Assembly (NCBI GenBank): GCA_963965975.1
Contig: OZ014421.1
Location: forward strand, 1,803,001 to 1,867,000
Reading direction: 5' to 3'
Length of the DNA: 64,000 nt
Source: Xestospongia bergquistia
Taxonomy: Eukaryota > Porifera > Demospongiae > Haplosclerida > Petrosiidae
Shown: positions 23,232 to 34,939 of the stretch, in pieces
Position numbering within the stretch: the stretch's first letter is position 1
Layout: the number at the start of each line of letters is the position of its first letter
Position numbers and translations under genes: made by a program
The notes under the pieces: model-generated
Database searches by the model: none
What the model was told of the DNA's origin: nothing
Seen by the model: only the letters and a program-made list of their open reading frames with translations

Positions 23232-23788
23232 TTAGTCATCTTCATCATCCAGTAGTGATTCTTGTCTAATTACTACTGATACCACAGTCACTGAACTAGT
23301 TTCACATATTAAAGCAGGGGATCCAGGACACATTAAAAGAACTTCTGCTTCTTCAGTAATAGGATCTGGTGGAGGCTTCTTAAATACCCTCATGATTTTT
23401 GTAAATGGTTGTTTCAAACAAGATTTAGACAGATGATCCCAAACATGATAGAGAATAATACCACAGAATACTATAAATGATACTGATACTAAAACAACAC
23501 TTAACACTTGCCTTGAATTTGATGTTTTGTAGGTTTGTGCATTCACATAAGCTATAATCATGAGATTAAGAAAAAAAGACATCTCTAGACAAGCCAAAAG
23601 TAAATGTCGATATATTCCTGTCAAAAGGAAGTACATTGATATAATAACAAATAAGAGAGATGTTAACACATCCAAACTTATAGTAGCCTCAGTATCTAGA
23701 GACACAACTAGTGCTAAGACAACACAAACAAGTAGTAAAAATCCAGTCCAAAAACGACACTTGTCCTTATATGGACCTCCATATGCAT
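23232..23788 (-). pseudogene. Fragment E: C-terminal part of a type-1 beta-helix/multi-TM gene
   Basis: This is open from about 23788 to the stop at 23232 and encodes the last two or three TM helices and tail (KDKCRFWTGFLLLV, LTSLLFVIISMYFLL, ending SLLDDEDD). It is about 185 codons of an expected 1170-1195. Homology to A and C ends after GACCTCCATATGCAT, where CDK 3' flank starts. The breakpoint matches that of fragment F at about 59437, so both come from one rearranged ancestor. Confidence 0.8.
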
Positions 23789-23935
23789 TAACTTACAAGT
23801 TTCATCATAAAACAAGTAATCTTAGACTATACAAGTTATTTTATTTATTATAAGTTATTCCATTCAGATGTATTAGTGTGTGTTAATACAGTATACAGTT
23901 AATGATACATAAAATATTAATGTTATAATATGTTC

Positions 23936-24345
23936 TTAAGACTGTACTGTATCAGGTAGACCTGACTTGTCTAAATCACTGAAATAAGGATGTTGTATAG
24001 GAGTCTTTGCTGCCATTCTCTTCCCAGGATTATAAACCAACATTTGCTGATATTAAAGACACTAGAATTAAAAGGATCATTGAACAATAAATCGTGCTGA
24101 ACCAAGTAAGAGTTCAGGGGCCCTGTACCACAGTGTCACTACCTGTGTAAATTAAAAATGGTTTCATCATAAAACAAAGGTTTTTTATTAGACATTTCAG
24201 CAAATATACAAGCCATACTCCATACATCAATGGGACAAGAATATCGTGCTGAACCAAGTAAGAGTTCAGGGGCCCTGTACCACAGTGTCACTACCTGTGT
24301 AAATTAAAAATGGGTCAGTGTGTGTGTGTGTGTTTGTGTGTGTGG

Positions 24346-24377
<32 letters not shown>

Positions 24378-24759
24378 GAGACCGAGAGAGAGACAGAGAG
24401 AGAGAGAGAGACAGACAGAGAGGGACAGAGACAGAGACAGAGAGTTGATATTATTTCGAGCCATTTTATTAGTGAATATAATCATATTTTGTTCACTTCA
24501 CAATACTCACACACTCTCCCTTACGTCACAACATTAGGATTTTGAACTTCCTTCAATATCGAAATCTCTCTAATAGCTGTACTGGGTACACCTTCTTCCT
24601 TGCTCTCAAGACGTATTTTCTTCAAGGTCACAAACTTACCGCTAGCTTTATGTCTAGCCTTTAAAACAAGTAAGAAATATAGCGTGAAAGAAGACTTACC
24701 TTGTAAACAACGCCATAAGTCCATTCTTCAATCTTTTCAATCTTTGTATAATCATCTAT
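23936..24759 (-). pseudogene. CDK1/2-like kinase exon remnants (copy E)
   Basis: Minus-strand exons from 5' to 3': 24759-24700 encodes [19 protein letters not shown] with ATA where ATG is expected. 24658-24525 encodes [19 protein letters not shown] and [16 protein letters not shown], the cyclin-binding PSTAIRE helix. About 24294-24183 encodes [20 protein letters not shown], the APE region. 24046-23936 encodes [14 protein letters not shown] ... [11 protein letters not shown] to the stop. The glycine loop GEGTYG is altered to EEWTYG. The HRD/DFG exons and the LGTPN exon are missing. A 70-bp piece of the APE exon is duplicated (24091-24162 and 24243-24313). A dead, non-processed CDK copy. Confidence 0.8.
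24345..24445 (+). repeat. (GA)n microsatellite in CDK remnant
   Basis: GA-rich run preceded by GTGTGT. Plus-strand Arg/Glu ORFs across it are low-complexity artefacts. Equivalent runs lie in the other CDK copies. Confidence 0.95.
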
Positions 24760-24799
24760 ATAAATGACTGCTCTTTTTAAAATAGTTTCTTCTCTAAGA

Positions 24800-25487
24800 C
24801 TTGGCCCTGCTCAGGTAAGTACTGGCGCTTCTTCTTTGAATTTCTGCTCACTGATGTAATACTTCTTAAGTCAACCCTCTAAACTGTGTATCTAACGACA
24901 AGGATAATAACACTAACCCCTATGATTAAGAGTTAATTAAATACATTAGCATTAGCTAATTCTAGTTGATGTGAAGTGCTTTCTAGTTCAGAGACAAGAC
25001 GCTGTCCTTGTGATACTAACTTTTGTGTTCTCTTCTCTCAAACTTGTCATCTTATCCTGTACTATGTTAGAGGTAGGTAGAGCTATACAGGAGAGAATAA
25101 AGGTCACATGACAATGACATCATCACTCACAAATGAACTAGTAATTCGTGGACTAGACTGTATTGGGACAACACCTCTAGTAACAGGACCTACTGGAGGT
25201 GAGAGATATGTCACAGACAGAGGTGAGGTGGTCTTGTCCATGAGTAATGACTACAACTGGAACTTTTATTAACTAGAAAAGAATATTTAAATTTTATAGA
25301 ATAGATTTGTATACAGTTCATTATTAGACACAATTTATTAATATTTTATTAAATACATTACCAATTATATTATTGTATAAACAATGTACTTACCAGTTCA
25401 CAATAGCCAGGAGTAGGCTACCACACAACACAGTACACAAACAGGTTAAAAATATCTAGGGTGTGGTCTTAGTTAGGTGGGGCTGAA
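24800..25487. other. Intergenic, nothing firm
   Basis: AT-rich sequence between the CDK remnant and the STPGR-type first exon. A weak coiled-coil-like reading near 24990-25070 (minus) is not supported by splice sites. Confidence 0.35.
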
Positions 25488-25585
25488 ATGGAAGAGCGTC
25501 AGTTCTTTAAAGATAGATTGTGTTCACTGACTCCTAATGGACGACCAGCTAAGAGACCTCAAAGGATTGTCTTAAAACTGACTCA
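25488..25585 (+). pseudogene. Orphan first exon shared with the STPGR-type gene
   Basis: ATG at 25488 encodes MEERQFFKDRLCSLTPNGRP then AKRPQRIVLKLTQ and stops at donor GTAAGT (25586). The same 98-bp exon is at 60393-60490, upstream of sperm-tail-repeat exons. Here the downstream exons are missing and the sequence passes into the 3' flank of kinase K1. Confidence 0.5.
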
Positions 25586-25779
25586 GTAAGTGAGCAAGAA
25601 AGTTTCTGTAGAGATGAGGTAGTCATTGTAGTGTAGACCATAGTTAGTTTCACAGCAACAAGGACAACATCTTTATTACAAACTAACTTGGACAAGAAAT
25701 GATAAAAATTCCAGCGCAGTTCTTTATATACTTCAAGCCCTCGACCAATCAGATTCGACTATTTGTCTGCTAGCAATCT

Positions 25780-26088
25780 TTAAATAACAACAATTCGCAA
25801 GTCCAGTATATACTATATAAATAACATTATATCTTATATTGTTAATATAACTGTATGTCAGTCAATATTTGAGATAAAACTTTCTCTATGAACACTCTCT
25901 CTCTATATATAGTCTAGCATTGCCTTCTCTAAGTGAAAGGGCAGAAATGCCAGTTATAATTCATACATTCACTTCTCTGCAAAATGTCCATATATGGTAA
26001 TATTATTATAATAATCACACATAGTACAATAACTATTATAATAACCTTACTACTAAAATTATAACACACACTATATTATTGTATACAA
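25780..26088. other. 3' flank of kinase K1
   Basis: Shared with 61790-62075 and 63405-63541 downstream of K3 and K4. It probably holds the 3' UTR of the kinase genes. No ORF. Confidence 0.5.
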
Positions 26089-29000
26089 TTAAATGGTTTC
26101 ATTGAAGTCTGTTATGATCTCTGACATTGTCGGACGTTCTCTACGATTCTCCTTCAAACATCGCTCAATAAGAGCTTTAAACGTTGGTCGTCTAATACTG
26201 TTAATATGAAGTTGTCTCTGAGCTACCTCAGGAATACGACAGATCATCATTTCAATTAAGACAACACCATAACTGTAAACATCCATTGCAGGAGAATGGT
26301 CTTTTGGTACACCAGCTTCTGGAGCAGAATAAACTGGATTACCTGGATTGACTGTACGACCAATCATTGGTTGAAGATTAGCCGAACCATAGTCTGATAC
26401 CTTGGCTCTCCACCCACCACTAATTGGCTGAAGAAGGACATTAGCAGTGCTGACATCTCTATGTAGTATTGGGTCTGGTTTAAAGAGGTGGAGATAGTTG
26501 AGACCACAGGCTATATCTTGACTGATAGCTAAAACAGCATGATAGGGTAGAGGACCAGCTTCTAGCTCTTTGCGAAGACTAGTTGGCATTAGTTCTGATA
26601 GGATGATAGGACTACCCACTTTAGTGGCTCCTATGAACTGAAGGAGATTAGGATGACGTACTCGAGCAGCAATCACCATTTCTCTTGTAAAAACTGATAT
26701 GTTATATGGTGACAAGATAACTTCATAAAGACATTTGGCAGCTACTCTAAGGCCACGAAATTTGGCCACCTTGACTTCTCCCCAACCTCCTTTCCCAAGA
26801 ACTTCATCAGTCATCTCAATCTCCTCCTTCCTCACTACCCAGTGAGACTGTTGTTGTAACTGTTGAACTTGTTGTTGTAGAGTGGCATTAGCTTGACGTG
26901 TTTGTTGAAGAGCAGTAGTTGACTCTTGGAGTTGTTGACGAAGACCTTGTTCAATATTATCATGTTGTTGACGATAATCATCATGTTCTTGGTGAAGGTC
27001 ATCACACTCTTGACGTAGTACTCTTTCTCTCTCTTCACTATCCTGTAACTGTTGTCTTTCTCTCTCTTGACTATCTTGTAGCTGTTGTTGAAGTAATCTT
27101 TGTTCATGTTGAAGTGTAGCTTGAGTTTGTTGTTTCTCTTGAAGTTCTTGATGTAGTTGATGTAGTTGTCTTTCTTTTGTTTCAAGGTCCTCTTGAAGAG
27201 CTCTTGTCATATCTATCTGCTGTTGTTTGGTATCTTGTAGCTCTTCGTTGGTAACTTCAAGTTGTCGTGTTAAACGTTGAATTTCTCTATCTTTCTCTTG
27301 TAATTCTTGACGTGATGAAGATGAAGGTTGAAGACGTGTAGAAGATTGGACAGTAAGTTGAGGTTGTCCATGTCTCTTCTGTTGTAGCTTAAGTTGATAT
27401 TCTTCAGTAGATGTCAGGTTAGTTATTACATCTCCTACAGTCCACTGGTCACCATTATATACTACAGTGAGAGATATAATATGTTACAATAGTATTGAGT
27501 TATGAGACTAGTTTGTAATAAAAACAGTTAGTGTGTCTATATCATTAATAGACAGTACTTACTAAGTTCTATCACTGTAGTATCATTGAGTTTACAACTA
27601 CAATATCCTCCAAATTGTATTACCCATACAGTGGCAGGTGACACAATACATAATGAGAGGGAGTGGGTCCATCTCTTAGTCACTGACTCTGGTATATTGA
27701 GCTATAATATGGAATATAGTGTATTATATGACATTATAATAATGATGTTATGATATTATTACAAAACTAGTCATTATACATGTAACATCAGTGGATACAT
27801 GTACTCTAGTAACAGACTATAACTTTGTATGAACTGGTAGAGTTGACATGTTACAATACTTTAAAACATGAACATAAGTACTTATGTACAGTCTTCAATA
27901 ACTGAATTATAACTATAAACAAATCAGATATATCAATAGACTATACTATCATAAATGTTAATATACTATAGTGTCAGGACTACAGGTATAAAACCAGGTC
28001 ATAAAAACAATAACTATTATTAATTATAAATTTTCTATAGATGAGGGTTATTTTCAGAGCTCAAAGTTCAAATAGTCACACTTTATTATATCTCCTCATA
28101 TTGTAGATCATAGACATTAACTCACTTCGTGTTAGTGTTAGGTCACATGATAACTAATAACTAACCTTTGTCCATGTCTTTGTATCAATGTTAAATAACC
28201 AGCTGTCACCAATACTAGTAGGATATCCACCCACCATCATCACATGTAGGTCACTGATAATAATGGTAGCATGACCCAATCTACTCTGAGGCCAATTCAC
28301 TGATTTATGAAGTGGTTCACTTATCTTCTCCCAGTGCTGGGTAGATAATATTCAAGTTAACATATTATACAATTAACATAGCAGTAATTAATACTGTATA
28401 CTGGGAAATGTTTAAGAATATTGTTCATTTTATGGTTTATGTGGATTTTAATTTAGTTACAATATTTCCTTTAATAAGACCTGGGACATCTATTTTAATA
28501 TTGAACAACAATAGGGAAATTTACTATTTGAGGACATTATTTAAAATATAATTGTGAATTATTAAAGTTTCTAGAGTTAGAAGTGATTCTGAACATTCCT
28601 GATAAACAATAGCTTTAAACTTTGTCTATCAGTTAGTAAATGACATTGACAGAAATTTTAAACAAATATTACCTCATTGTGAAGTCATTTGTTTAAGGAC
28701 TTATCAAACTACTGTTATTTCCTGACTGAATAAACATTTTTTAAAAATAAAAATTATCTTTTTTGTGTGTTTTTCACTTAACAGAACAACTTAATATTAA
28801 TTAATATAATATTATACATATTATTATTATATATATAATATTAATATTAATAATCAATTATAAATTATCAATAGACAATTTTGTTCATCATCAATTTCAC
28901 TGATATGCAAAAAGGGAGGCTACTATTCAAGAGTGACATTTAGTCAATGAAATATGGTATCACTATATAGTTGACTAAAGGAATGTTTCAGTTATCAATA

Positions 29001-30045
29001 TAACCTCTAAGTTGATTAAAGAAATATTAACAAACAATGAATCACTTGTTAACAAAACAGTTCTTAATAATAATATAAAGACATTATATACTATAAATTT
29101 AGTTCATTTAATAATATCAAACTTTAAACTTGATTACTCCACAATATTATACAGTAACTAAATACTTTAACTTAATACATATTGTACTCACCACTGCAGT
29201 CTTTGTACACTGAGCAATATACACAGTGTTACCATAACCATTAGGAGTATCACCACCAAATAACAGAGCTCTGTTATTAGGTAGTGATGTAAGAGTGAAG
29301 CTATTACAAGGAGGTGGGTGTTCTCCAGTAATTTCTGGTATTATCCACTGACCTGAAATACAAACATTTATAAAATTGTACTTGATATATAATGTATTGA
29401 TAACATGATATATTGATCTTCTTACCACTGGATAACTGATAATAGTGGTGTTCATTAGTACGAACATTACCACGAAATGTTCCCTTATCACTATACTGAG
29501 CACCAGGTTGTAGAGAGGTAGGATGTAGACCATATCCACCAACTACAAGTAGATAATCCACTTTATTGAATGTGAGTGATATCATCCCACAGTATGACTT
29601 CATCATTGGACCCATACTTGGATTAGTTGGGAACAGTTCATTCCATCTAAGTGAATCTGTTATTAATGAGTTGACACTATTGTGACAACAGTCATCATGA
29701 CAACAATAGCCTCCAAAATAGTAGATCCTGTTAGTGATAACAGTTGAGGCATAATTATAGAGACCAAGTGGAGGTTTTCCATTAGTAGGTCGTTGTTCCC
29801 ATCTACCAGTTGGTAAGTGAAATACCTCAATAACAGAGGTCATCCTCTGTTTGACTTCATTATCATGTACCTTAGGGAGACCATCTATACTACCACCCCA
29901 CATGTAGAGGTAGTCACCCACCATATGTATGGAGTGATGAGACCTCTTTGTAGGTACATAATAATCTGTAGAACATGACAAACACACACATAACAATAGA
30001 TAATTATTATAATAATGTAGTCAAACCTGATCTAGATGTAGCCAG
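26089..30045 (-). pseudogene. K1: kelch - coiled-coil - TKL kinase, start lost and frameshifted
   Basis: Six exons (minus): 30045-30027, 29965-29426, 29352-29192, 28337-28166, 27701-27563 and 27461-26089. Exons 2-5 encode kelch-type blades (HSIHMVGDYLYMWGG, RIYYFGGY, ALLFGGD, VMMVGGY). Exon 6 gives a Gln-rich coiled coil and a TKL-type kinase: GKGGWGEV loop, VAAK lysine, HRDVSTANVLL, DYG in place of DFG (VSDYGSAN), and SAPEAG. Against K2 there are two defects. The first codon is CTG, not ATG, and exon 4 has one extra base near 28320, putting TAA in frame. The kinase exon itself is open. A pseudogene, unless another start or splice rescues the kinase half. Confidence 0.7.
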
Positions 30046-30784
30046 CTTTTCCTTCAAATAGACCCGCCCTTAATAATAGTTATTTTAATTGAATACTTAC
30101 AAGTTTCATCATAAAACAAGTAATCTTAGACTATACAAGTTATTTTATTTATTATAAGTTATTCCATTCAGATGTATTAGTGTGTGTTAATACAGTATAC
30201 AGTTAATGATACATAAAATATTAATGTTATAATATGTTCTTAAGACTGTACTGTATCAGGTAGACCTGACTTGTCTAAATCACTGAAATAAGGATGTTGT
30301 ATAGGAGTCTTTGCTGCCATTCTCTTCCCAGGATTATAAACCAACATTTGCTGATATTAAAGACACTAGAATTAAAAGGATCATTGAACAATAACTTACC
30401 ATTAACAGGTCACAACCTGCTGCATCAAGTCGAGGAGAAACTTGTTTAATTGTCTTTCCAATCCATTTAGGGAAATTTGGTTTAAAATTTGGTAGTTCAG
30501 TTACATTAGGCTATGTTGTATCATTAGGTGTACCCAAAACCCTACAGTGGAACTAGTTAAACCAGTTTATAAAACCTGTTTAATAAACCTGAAAATTCGG
30601 AAGAGTTGATCAATTTCAGAGTCTCCTTGAAACAGAGGTTTTTTATTAGACATTTCAGCAAATACACAAGCTATACTCCATACATCAATGGGACAAGAAT
30701 ATCGTGCTGAACCAAGTAAGACTTCAGGGGCCTTGTACCACAGTGTTACTACCTGTGGAATTTAAAAATGGGTCAGTATGTGAA

Positions 30785-30858
30785 AGAAAGAGAGAGAGAG
30801 AGAGAGAAACACACACAGACAGACAGAAAGAGAGAAAGGCAGAGAGAAAGAGAGAGTG
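30785..30858 (+). repeat. (GA)n microsatellite in CDK copy G
   Basis: GA-rich run, interrupted by ACACACAGACAGACAG, in the intron between the DFG and APE exons. Confidence 0.9.
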
Positions 30859-31374
30859 ATACCTCATGGGTATATGCACAAACTGGTATACCAAAGGCTC
30901 ATCCAAGTCCAAAATCGGTCAGTTTAATAGCTCCTTTAGCATTAATTAACAGAAGTCATGATGAATAATACGTCGACAATTACAGAAAACTGTACCTTTG
31001 AGAATTTGGTAAGTATAACTCTATTAATATAAGAAATAATGAAGTTAATAATAATATTAACAATAGAACAATAAATATAACTACTATAATGTATGGTCAT
31101 TGTAGATTGGTCCCCTATCTATACATCCATATAATCATTCATATGTTTGTCCATTAATCTATTTATCTATTGATCCATGTATCCATTTGTCAATCTATGT
31201 ATCCATTTATCAAACCATGTATCCATTATTACTGTGATCGTTACCTTTAATAATACTGGATCAATATACTGTCCAGATGGAATAGTATCAAGATATTTCT
31301 TTAAATCCATACTCATGAATTCAAAAACAAGATAGGACTTGGAATCTTGATGAATTATCTCCTCAAGTCTGTAT

Positions 31375-31375
<1 letters not shown>

Positions 31376-31436
<61 letters not shown>

Positions 31437-31446
31437 AAGAGAGAGT
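31376..31446 (+). repeat. (GA)n microsatellite in CDK copy G, second
   Basis: About 70 bp of GA repeat in the intron following the PSTAIRE-exon remnant; equivalent in position to the long run at 60140 in copy F. Confidence 0.9.
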
Positions 31447-31961
31447 TGATATTATTTCTAGACATTTTATTAGTGTAATTAAACCACATTCCGTTCACTT
31501 CACAATACTCACACACTCCCTCTCACTTACATCACAATATTAGGATGTTGAACTCCCTTCAATATCAAAATCTATAATTGTTCAGTATCTAATGTTTTAA
31601 TACGACCTAATTCACTAAGAAAGAATATATTATATTTAGTAAACTAATATCTACATTTTATTATGACATACATAACAAAACAATTACTTCTAATGTTAAT
31701 TTTTTGTATTAACATTATTTTTGTCTGCAATTTTTCAAGCACATGTAAGTGTTTAAATTACAGTCTACAATTTGTGTAATGAAATCAGATTGGTGCATTT
31801 CAAAAAATTGTCTTTTATACAAATGATACCATTACACATTATGTCATACAAAATAGTATGAATCCAACAATATTATAATAACTATAATAACAAAAAAAAC
31901 AAAAATTATTATCATGTGTCCTATAACAAAATAAATCACAAACAAAATAAGAAGTAAAAAA

Positions 31962-32276
31962 CTAGTCTAGACAACATATTTTATAAACATCATTAGCCAA
32001 ATGATTTTCACCTACACATTTTAATGCTTTAACTATGTATTCCCAACAAGGATCTTCAACATGACTTTCATACCATGATTTTAGAATGTCTATTAGAACT
32101 TCATTTACACGATGGTTGTCTTTGTGAGCAATATCAGCTTCAACCTTAGACATGTTCAGACATGATGCAAATATCTTTGGGCTTGATATCTTATCTTTAA
32201 GCACCAGAACAACTTCATTATGGCTCTTTATTTGATGACAAGAAGCGTGCTCTGATGGATTGTCTATTTTATCCAT
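31962..32276 (-). CDS. Small Death-like domain protein
   Basis: A 104-codon single ORF beginning MDKIDNPSEHASCHQIKSHN. Its second half has the pattern of a Death-fold helix bundle: KVEADIAHKD, VLIDILKSWYESHVEDPCWE, YIVKALKCVGENHLANDVYK. The spacing LL/IL-x-W-x-W-x-LV-x-AL-x-x-(V/I)GE-x-LA is typical of Death domains in sponge and cnidarian proteins. It would act as a protein-interaction module in apoptosis or innate immune signalling; the partner is unknown. It has no duplicate elsewhere in the window. It may be a lone adaptor or the last exon of a larger gene extending to the right (no convincing acceptor was checked). Confidence 0.6.
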   Translation of the reverse strand: MDKIDNPSEHASCHQIKSHNEVVLVLKDKISSPKIFASCLNMSKVEADIAHKDNHRVNEVLIDILKSWYESHVEDPCWEYIVKALKCVGENHLANDVYKICCLD

Positions 32277-32279
32277 TGA

Positions 32280-33700
32280 AAATATTATTCCTTTATAGAA
32301 GTGTGTGAAAACAAATTGTAAAAAGAATGTTATTTTAAATTACAATTGGCGCCTATTGTTATAGGCCTTCAAAAAAACTTCCTAATAAATTATATGGTAT
32401 TCATTTAGATAAGGATTATGTTACACAACTTCACTAGAAGGGTCTGATTTTTGCACAACATCAGATAATAGGACAATAATTATACTGAAAAACACTTTCA
32501 CTAAGCAATACAGTGAACACAAAATGTATGATGTCAAAATCATCACATCTAATAAATTTACGTTTAACATAATTAATGCTTAACTTTTTTTAACTTCTTT
32601 CACATTGTTATTATTTATAGTCCCTGGAAGACAGAAAAATGTGACTTCAACAAACACACTTATATTAATGCCAATGCTATCAAGAAATGTGTGTGTGATA
32701 AAAATTATAGTGTAATACATGTTTTAATGTAAAAGATAATATCCTTACTGGTACAATATATATGGATGATATAATATGGTTATTTTTTAGGAACATACAG
32801 ATCACAGAAAACATTAACTTTTAGAGGTGAATGCATAACTTCATGTTAAAAGTTAAAAGAGACATTTTGCACATAATATATTATTATGAATGATCCTGAT
32901 AACTTACAATATGTAGTATATATTATGTATCATAGTATTAGATTTATAGATAACTTACCATTTACATACTTATTGCTACAAGGGACATGACAATTAAAAT
33001 GGGAAAAATAAATTTATTTGGCACTATAATAGAAAAAATAACCATAATAATTTGTAGAGTTTACAACACACACATATATATAAATGCTATAATGTTAAAA
33101 TATTGTAGTATTTAATATTAGAGGGAGGTTGCATGCTGCATATGATAGTAAATAATCATTACATGATATAATCCAATTCAACAATCATATACCATTATTA
33201 TAGACCACTTTCATCAATCCCAAATCCAGGTGTAAATTTACTGAGCTCTTTAGTTCTTTGCTTTCATTTTTAGATTGTTCTGAATCTGAATAATATAATA
33301 ACATAATACAATTCTAAGTAATGAAAGAAATGTTAATATTTCAGCAAAGTTTTAAACAAATACTACCAATGACTAGAAAATCACTTGTTAAGATGTTATT
33401 ATGATCAAAAGACAAATAGTTAAATATAACTTCATAATTATAAGAATAAACTACTAACTGTCTGAAACATTATAACATCTTACATAGTACAAGCATTTTT
33501 AAAATAAAATAAAATAAAATTTAAAATCAACTAACATGTTGTTGTACTCTTTAGAAAAAATAAGATTCCTGCAATAATTAATATTTTATGAATTCATTTG
33601 ATCTTGTCACTTATAAAATGAAGCAATACATACAACCTATAACATACTAGTAACCTATTTGATTTAGTGTTTATAATAGTAATATTATATTGAGGACTGT
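32280..33700. other. AT-rich stretch without recognised genes
   Basis: Unique in this window and highly AT-rich, upstream of the Death-like ORF. It could hold its promoter or further exons, but no motif supports one. Confidence 0.4.
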
Positions 33701-33719
33701 GTTTAATTTCTCACATTGT

Positions 33720-33800
33720 GTTTGTTGTTTCTCTTGAAGCTCTCGATGTAGTTGTCTTTCTTTTGTTTGAAGGTCCTCTTGAAGAGCTCTTTCTCTATCT
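33720..33800 (-). pseudogene. Fragment of kinase coiled-coil exon
   Basis: About 80 bp match the Gln/Glu coiled-coil part of exon 6 of K1 (near 27129-27210). It is fused at about 33800 directly to STPGR-type coding sequence on the other strand. Confidence 0.6.
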
Positions 33801-34339
33801 TATTCTATGAGAATTAAAACAACTCCACCTCTTGGTAATAAAAATTGGAATAAATTATAAGTCTGAAGTTTAGGACTCTTGTTCTAGGCCCATACTAGTA
33901 ATACTTTAGTGACCTTTATATTGAGGACACACTTCTACTAATGACATTGTCCTAAAGAAGTACAGTGTGACAGTCTGAGACCACCATATTTGAATACTGA
34001 TCCTATCCCTAAACCTTAAACATTAAGCATGTGGCTTAAGGTTCAGACTGCCACACTAGACTTCCATAGTGTTCATTATAGAGATGTTCCATTTAAATAT
34101 GATCTTGTATCTTCTAATAGGCTCAACTATTCAACCAGCTCCTAACAGTTATAACACACTAGAGGTCACTAATATTACACTGACATCTTGTCCTTCTTAC
34201 ACTATATCACATTTACCATCTCACAACAAAAGATCAAGTCAGCATTATCTTTAACAACAGAATCTACTCCAGGACCAGGTCACTATCATCCTAATATAGA
34301 CATCTGTACATTAAGATATCCACCATATAGTATATAAAT
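33801..34339 (+). pseudogene. STPGR (sperm-tail PG-rich / SHIPPO-like) gene remnant, copy G
   Basis: Plus-strand remnants parallel 61250-61800. They are an exon tail YSMRIKTTPPL (33801-33834), an exon from 34121 (GSTIQPAPNSYNTLEVTNIT, then CPSYTIS) and a repeat ESTPGPGHYHPNIDICTLRY followed by PPYSI and a stop near 34339. PGPGHY-x-P followed by P-x-YS is the STPGR/SHIPPO signature of ODF3/CIMAP-type axonemal proteins, which decorate ciliary microtubules. The frame changes once between the last two blocks. A truncated relic. Confidence 0.55.
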
Positions 34340-34370
34340 AACATTATATTTTATATTGTTAATATGTATG

Positions 34371-34596
34371 TGACCTGATTTGCAAAAAGGTATACCATTT
34401 CTGTCAAAACATTTGTGACCTGATTGGTGATAAAATATACTAAAAACAGTTTTGTATATATATATAGAATAGTTATGCATATATAATAACTGTATGTATA
34501 CAAAACTGTTTTTTGGGGATGTTTGAACAATTTATTTTTCACGAATCAGGACACAAATGTTTTGACAGAAGTGGTCTCTTTTGCAAATCAGGAAAC
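34371..34596. mobile_element. Foldback element, about 65-bp inverted arms
   Basis: Left arm 34371-34436 and right arm about 34532-34596 are near-perfect reverse complements (shared core TCTGTCAAAACATTTGTG). Between them lies a second AT-rich palindrome (AAACAGTTTTGTAT ... ATACAAAACTGTTT). It resembles a MITE or a cruciform-forming palindrome. It sits exactly where STPGR-type sequence gives way to kelch-kinase intron sequence. Confidence 0.75.
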
Positions 34597-34609
34597 ATAT
34601 GATATTATA

Positions 34610-34930
34610 ATAATGATGTTATGATATTACAACAAAACTATTCATTATACTTGTAAAATATCAAATAAAAATATAAACATGAACATAAGTGCTTATGTAC
34701 AGTCTTTAAAACCTGAATTATGACTATAAAATAATCAAATACATCAAAAAAACTATTTTAAAAAATTAATAATAATGATGTTATGATATTACAACAAAAC
34801 TAGTCATTATACTTGTAACATCAGTGGATATATGTACTCTAGTAATAGACTATAACTTTGTATGAACTGACTTTAAACATGAACATAAGTGCTTATGTAC
34901 AGTCTTTAATACCTGAATTATGACTAATAA
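34610..34930. repeat. Local tandem duplication of kinase intron DNA
   Basis: Sequence starting AATAATGATGTTATGATATT occurs at about 34610 and again at about 34768, both matching the intron of K1 near 27740. Confidence 0.6.
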
Positions 34931-34939
34931 GTAACTAAC

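Larger units (their letters stand above)
30240..31575 (-). pseudogene. CDK1/2-like kinase remnants (copy G)
   Basis: Minus-strand order: a PSTAIRE-exon tail (about 31573-31531, DILKGVQHPNIV); 31368-31245 ([20 protein letters not shown]); about 31015-30863 (ILKGTVFCNCRRIIHHDF, LTDFGLG, IPVCAYTHE); 30752-30589 ([25 protein letters not shown]); 30541-30400 (LGTPNDTT, then stop, PNVTEL); 30350-30240 ([11 protein letters not shown] to the stop). Defects: HRD reads HHD with a deletion removing the KPQN part of the catalytic loop, a stop follows DFGLG, and TGG is TAG in the GTPN exon. This is the most complete exon set of the three CDK copies, so introns are retained and it is not a processed pseudogene. 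Confidence 0.8.

Noticed and set aside
24310-24545. Arg/Glu-rich ORFs (also 30768, 60118, 60122) and the Ser/Leu ORF at 60065-60322
   Set aside because: Translations of GA microsatellites in several frames.
26835-27185. Alternative-frame ORFs in the kinase coiled-coil exon (also 62873-63184, 26919, 62906)
   Set aside because: The CAA/CAG-rich repeat stays open in several frames. The frame continuous with the kinase domain is the coding one.
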